From contig NZ_CP145605.1 of assembly GCF_036884255.1 (NCBI RefSeq), positions 6,013,001-6,077,000 of the forward strand: a stretch of DNA of 64,000 bases. Direction: 5' to 3'. A program made the position numbers and the translations under genes. Positions 61,490 through 64,000 of the stretch are shown here, piece after piece; the first letter of the stretch is position 1, and every line of letters begins with the position of its first letter. Source of the DNA: Paenibacillus tundrae (GTDB taxonomy: Bacteria; Bacillota; Bacilli; Paenibacillales; Paenibacillaceae). The notes under the pieces were generated by a model that saw nothing but the letters and a program-made list of their open reading frames with translations, made no database searches and was not told the origin of the DNA.

Positions 61490-61521
61490 ATCGCTCCCCC
61501 TTCCTTCCCTGTATAAACGAT

Positions 61522-61887
61522 CTACTCCGTCATGGTCTGAGCAAAAATAATTCGGTTACCAAACGGATCAGTTACAGTCATCTCCCTTGAATGCCAAGGC
61601 GTGTCCTCAACACCAGGTCGGGCATATTTGTAGTTGGAGAGTTGAAGTTGCTGATGCAACGCTTGCACATCGTCTGTCTCTACTCGTAGCGCCGCTCCGG
61701 GCGTACAATCCCCATGATGCTCCGATAGATGGATGATAATTGTATCACGCGAAATCTGCATATATAAGGGCATATCCGGCTCAAATCGATGCTCCCAATC
61801 CAATTGAAAACCGAGGTAGTTCAGGTAGAATTCTTTTGCCTTGTTCTCATCAAACATCCTCAGAATAGGGACAATACCTTTTAACAT
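61522..61887 (-). CDS. VOC-family (glyoxalase/bleomycin resistance-like) protein
   Basis: 121 residues with the beta-alpha-beta fold of vicinal oxygen chelate proteins: GIVPILRMFDENKAKEFYLNYLGFQLDWEHRF, then DTIIIHLSEHHGDCTPGAALRVETDDVQALHQQL, ending VTDPFGNRIIFAQT. The closest well-known relative by pattern is the bleomycin resistance/glyoxalase superfamily protein of this length; activity unknown. The start at 61887 has AAGGA 10 bases upstream. Confidence 0.85.
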   Translation of the reverse strand: MLKGIVPILRMFDENKAKEFYLNYLGFQLDWEHRFEPDMPLYMQISRDTIIIHLSEHHGDCTPGAALRVETDDVQALHQQLQLSNYKYARPGVEDTPWHSREMTVTDPFGNRIIFAQTMTE

Positions 61888-62114
61888 GCTTATCACGTCC
61901 TTGATCATAAGTTGTAAACCCATTGAAATGACCCAAACCTATCTCCACCAATATTCCCTATACACAACATAGTTCTATAATACAAAAAAGGTATTGACCT
62001 CACAATGGATGCATGATAAATTTTGTTCATAAATAAGAATAATTATTTCATATTGGTGAACTTTCAGTTTTGAAAATAGAATCTACTCATTTCTTACCAA
62101 GGTGGTGTTTTTCA

Positions 62115-62789
62115 ATGCAATCAACGTATATTCATGAAGTCCGTCTTCCTGCTCATTACAATGCAGATCAACAATATCCCGTCATCTTCGCTCTGCACGG
62201 CATGGGGTCAGATGAACAAGATATGCTCCGTTTGATGGAGCCCTTGCAGTCTGATTTTATTATCGTGGCGGTGCGTGGGCCGATCGTTCAAGGTGGCGGT
62301 TATGCATTTTTTCAGATCAAGAGCATTGGCAATCCAATCCGTGAATTATATGATGCGTCCGTTGAAGGACTACAGCAATTAATAGTTGAACTGTCCTCCA
62401 AGTATGCTATTGACCCTTCGAGACGTTATATTGCCGGGTTCAGCCAAGGCGCTATTATGGCGATGACTCTTGCCCTCGTGATGGGAGATGCCATCAAAGG
62501 CATTGTCGCGATGAGTGGTTATCTACCGCAATTTGTGAAAAGCGAATACACGCTTCAACCGAATCCAGCATTATCTGCGTTTATCTCCCATGGTGATCAG
62601 GATCATCTATTCCCACTGCAGTTGGGTGAAGATAATGCGAATTTCTTCCGTCAATATACCGATCACGTCACCTACGTACCTTATCACGGCGGTCATCATG
62701 TGACTCCCGAGCTATACCAACAATTCCAACACTTCCTTCGGACAGATGCGATCCTGCTAACCGAAGAACCGAAAGGACTGAATTCATAA
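62115..62789 (+). CDS. Carboxylesterase/phospholipase-type alpha/beta hydrolase
   Basis: 224 residues. Alpha/beta hydrolase landmarks: FALHGMGSDEQDML (oxyanion strand), GFSQGAIMAM with the catalytic Ser at about 108, FISHGDQDHLFPLQ with the Asp, and YHGGHHVTPE with the His. It fits the LYsophospholipase/YsdC-like carboxylesterase family. The start at 62115 has AAGGTGG 8 bases upstream. It overlaps the next gene by one base (TAATG). Confidence 0.85.
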   Translation: MQSTYIHEVRLPAHYNADQQYPVIFALHGMGSDEQDMLRLMEPLQSDFIIVAVRGPIVQGGGYAFFQIKSIGNPIRELYDASVEGLQQLIVELSSKYAIDPSRRYIAGFSQGAIMAMTLALVMGDAIKGIVAMSGYLPQFVKSEYTLQPNPALSAFISHGDQDHLFPLQLGEDNANFFRQYTDHVTYVPYHGGHHVTPELYQQFQHFLRTDAILLTEEPKGLNS

Positions 62790-63559
62790 TGATGCCATCT
62801 CTATTTATTGCACACGGTGCCCCGTCCCTTGCATTGGAGGAAAATGCATACACTGAATTTTTGCAGGAACTCGGACAAACGCTACCTAAACCTAAAGCGA
62901 TCGTTTTGTTCTCCGCTCACTGGGAAGCAACGACGCAACAAGTCTCTTCTGTCGCGGAGTATGAGACAATTTATGATTTTGGCGGATTCCAGCCTGAATT
63001 GTATCAGATCAAATATCCTGCTCAGGGACATGCTGAGACCACCGCTGAGGTTGAACGTCTATTCACGGAAGCCGGAATACCGGTGCAGACAGATGATGTA
63101 CGCGGATTGGATCACGGGGCATGGGTTGTGCTTCGTCTGCTCTACCCCGAAGCCGACATTCCTGTTGTCACTTTATCTGTAAACCGATATCTGACAGGAC
63201 AACAACAGTATCAGGTAGGACAAGCACTCGGTTCCTTGCGCGAGCAAGATGTTCTTGTTATTGGCAGCGGCGGAACTGTGCATAATCTCCGTCGTCTAAA
63301 CTGGGGCAGCAACGAAATAGACCCTTGGGCGCTGGAGTTCGACAATTGGTTACAGGACAAATTGGAGAACTGGGATACCGAGTCTCTGTTTGCCTACGAT
63401 ACACTTGCTCCTTCTGCGCAAGCAGCCGTGCCTACACCAGAACACTTCGTACCTTTGCTACTTGCAATGGGTGCTGGGGATCGCAACAAGCAGGCGACCT
63501 TGATGTTCAAAGCCTATCAGCTGGGCAATCTAAGTCTGTCCTGTTGGAAGTTTGATTAA
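62789..63559 (+). CDS. Class III extradiol ring-cleavage dioxygenase-like protein (LigB/YgiD type)
   Basis: 256 residues. PSLFIAHGAPSLALEENAYTEF at the start and IVLFSAHWEATTQQVSS supply the Fe-ligand His pair; GLDHGAWVVLRLLYPEADIPVVTLSVN carries the catalytic His, and VIGSGGTVHNLRRLNWG the second-domain motif. These match 4,5-DOPA-dioxygenase-like YgiD proteins. It is probably an Fe(II) dioxygenase for catechol-like compounds. ATG at 62789 overlaps the esterase stop codon; a terminator follows. Confidence 0.9.
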   Translation: MMPSLFIAHGAPSLALEENAYTEFLQELGQTLPKPKAIVLFSAHWEATTQQVSSVAEYETIYDFGGFQPELYQIKYPAQGHAETTAEVERLFTEAGIPVQTDDVRGLDHGAWVVLRLLYPEADIPVVTLSVNRYLTGQQQYQVGQALGSLREQDVLVIGSGGTVHNLRRLNWGSNEIDPWALEFDNWLQDKLENWDTESLFAYDTLAPSAQAAVPTPEHFVPLLLAMGAGDRNKQATLMFKAYQLGNLSLSCWKFD

Positions 63560-63591
63560 ATCATTGGATCGAAAAGGATATGAATAAAATA

Positions 63592-63633
63592 AAGCGTGAG
63601 CACAGGTATCTTCCCTGTCGCTCACGCTTTTTT
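63592..63633 (+). terminator. Intrinsic terminator
   Basis: GCGTGAGC...GCTCACGC followed by TTTTTT, 35 bp past the dioxygenase stop codon. Confidence 0.85.
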
Positions 63634-63801
63634 GGGTTGTTACGGGTGCTAAAACCTGAGACCAATGTAGCATATAGACAAGGACTCGCGATTCTTGTGA
63701 GACGTTCCGGATTATACCTATAATCTGAGGTGAAATCAGACGAGGCTTATTTTGTACATCATTCACTGCTTGGTTCTCAATAGTTCACTGGAGGGATTGG
63801 C

Positions 63802-64000
63802 ATGTCGGAACAACGAATATATGCATTGATGGACGAGCTTGATGCTATGTTGGATGAGAAAGTACAGGATGAGGAAAATGAAGAGCTACTTGCCGCCTAT
63901 CGTGAGCTAGACGGTGTCACAGACGAACAGTTGGATGCATTCGAGCAGGAATATGGTGTGCGTTTGCCCGCGGATTTTCGTGCATTTTACAAACGCAAAA
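63802..64000 (+). CDS. SMI1/KNR4 (SUKH) family protein, 3' end outside window
   Basis: Only 66 codons are visible. The start ATG at 63802 has GAGGG upstream. After an acidic helix (MDELDAMLDEKVQDEENEELLA) the SUKH opening TDEQLDAFEQEYGVRLPADFRAFY appears. SUKH proteins are often immunity proteins to contact-dependent or polymorphic toxins, but many are housekeeping; without the neighbouring genes no partner can be named. Confidence 0.8.
   Translation, partial: MSEQRIYALMDELDAMLDEKVQDEENEELLAAYRELDGVTDEQLDAFEQEYGVRLPADFRAFYKRK

Overview
The window looks like chromosomal DNA of a spore-forming Bacillota bacterium, most likely Paenibacillus or a close relative. The reasons are strong AGGAGG-type ribosome binding sites, moderate GC, a gerA-type germinant receptor operon, a Btr-like AraC/siderophore-binding pair, PerR next to catalase, and a Bacillus megaterium-type anaerobic cobalamin operon. 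This is inference from gene content; no rRNA or tRNA was seen.

Layout. 1-4.1 kb: an FtsZ/tubulin-like GTPase (cut by the window edge) and a membrane-anchored von Willebrand A protein, facing two small membrane/zinc-ribbon genes. 4.5-6.8 kb: cupin, iron-siderophore binding lipoprotein and AraC regulator with a candidate Fur box. 6.9-9.4 kb: two tandem paralogous membrane proteins of unknown role. 9.7-11.4 kb: a DEAD-box RNA helicase with an RGG/GRS-rich tail. 11.8-13.1 kb: an intact IS3-family element with a -1 frameshift site, inserted in a repeat rich in TAACGAA motifs. 13.3-19.3 kb: SulP transporter, a secreted unknown, UbiB-like kinase, phasin-like protein and ThuA-like protein.

19.7-33.6 kb: cobalamin region. 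A cobalamin riboswitch followed by a strong terminator precedes cbiH60-cbiX-cbiJ-cbiC-cbiD-cbiET-cbiL-cbiF-cbiG-cbiA, which covers the oxygen-independent corrin pathway from sirohydrochlorin to cobyrinate a,c-diamide. Uroporphyrinogen-III synthase lies just upstream as a separate unit. Three of these proteins carry striking low-complexity additions: an Ala/Pro linker in CbiH60, a His/Asp tail in CbiX and a His-Gln-Glu insert in CbiA.

33.8-38.0 kb: germination operon gerA-gerC-gerD-like-gerB. 38.3-44.5 kb: pirin, DoxX, a BlaI/M56 pair, catalase with a good Per box, PerR and a pseudo-receiver regulator. 44.7-48.8 kb: diguanylate cyclase, aldo/keto reductase, and a hybrid histidine kinase with a degraded ATP-binding domain. 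49.1-51.7 kb: anaerobic ribonucleotide reductase nrdDG behind Fnr-like and tandem NrdR-like sites. 51.9-64 kb: a soluble MCP-like protein, a large GH3 glycosidase with an inserted fascin-like domain and a CBM6-like end, FAD-Rieske oxidoreductase, a PadR/HAAS/DUF4097 operon, a short-chain dehydrogenase, XRE-cupin regulator, VOC protein, esterase, a LigB-family dioxygenase and the start of a SMI1/KNR4 gene.

The most unusual non-coding signal is a family of ~130-155 bp palindromic intergenic repeats. There are three near-full and three partial copies in 64 kb. The outer stem keeps pairing although its sequence changes between copies, and two copies end in ATTTACAC...GTGTAAAT. A separate 140-bp tandem hairpin repeat sits inside the cobalamin cluster.
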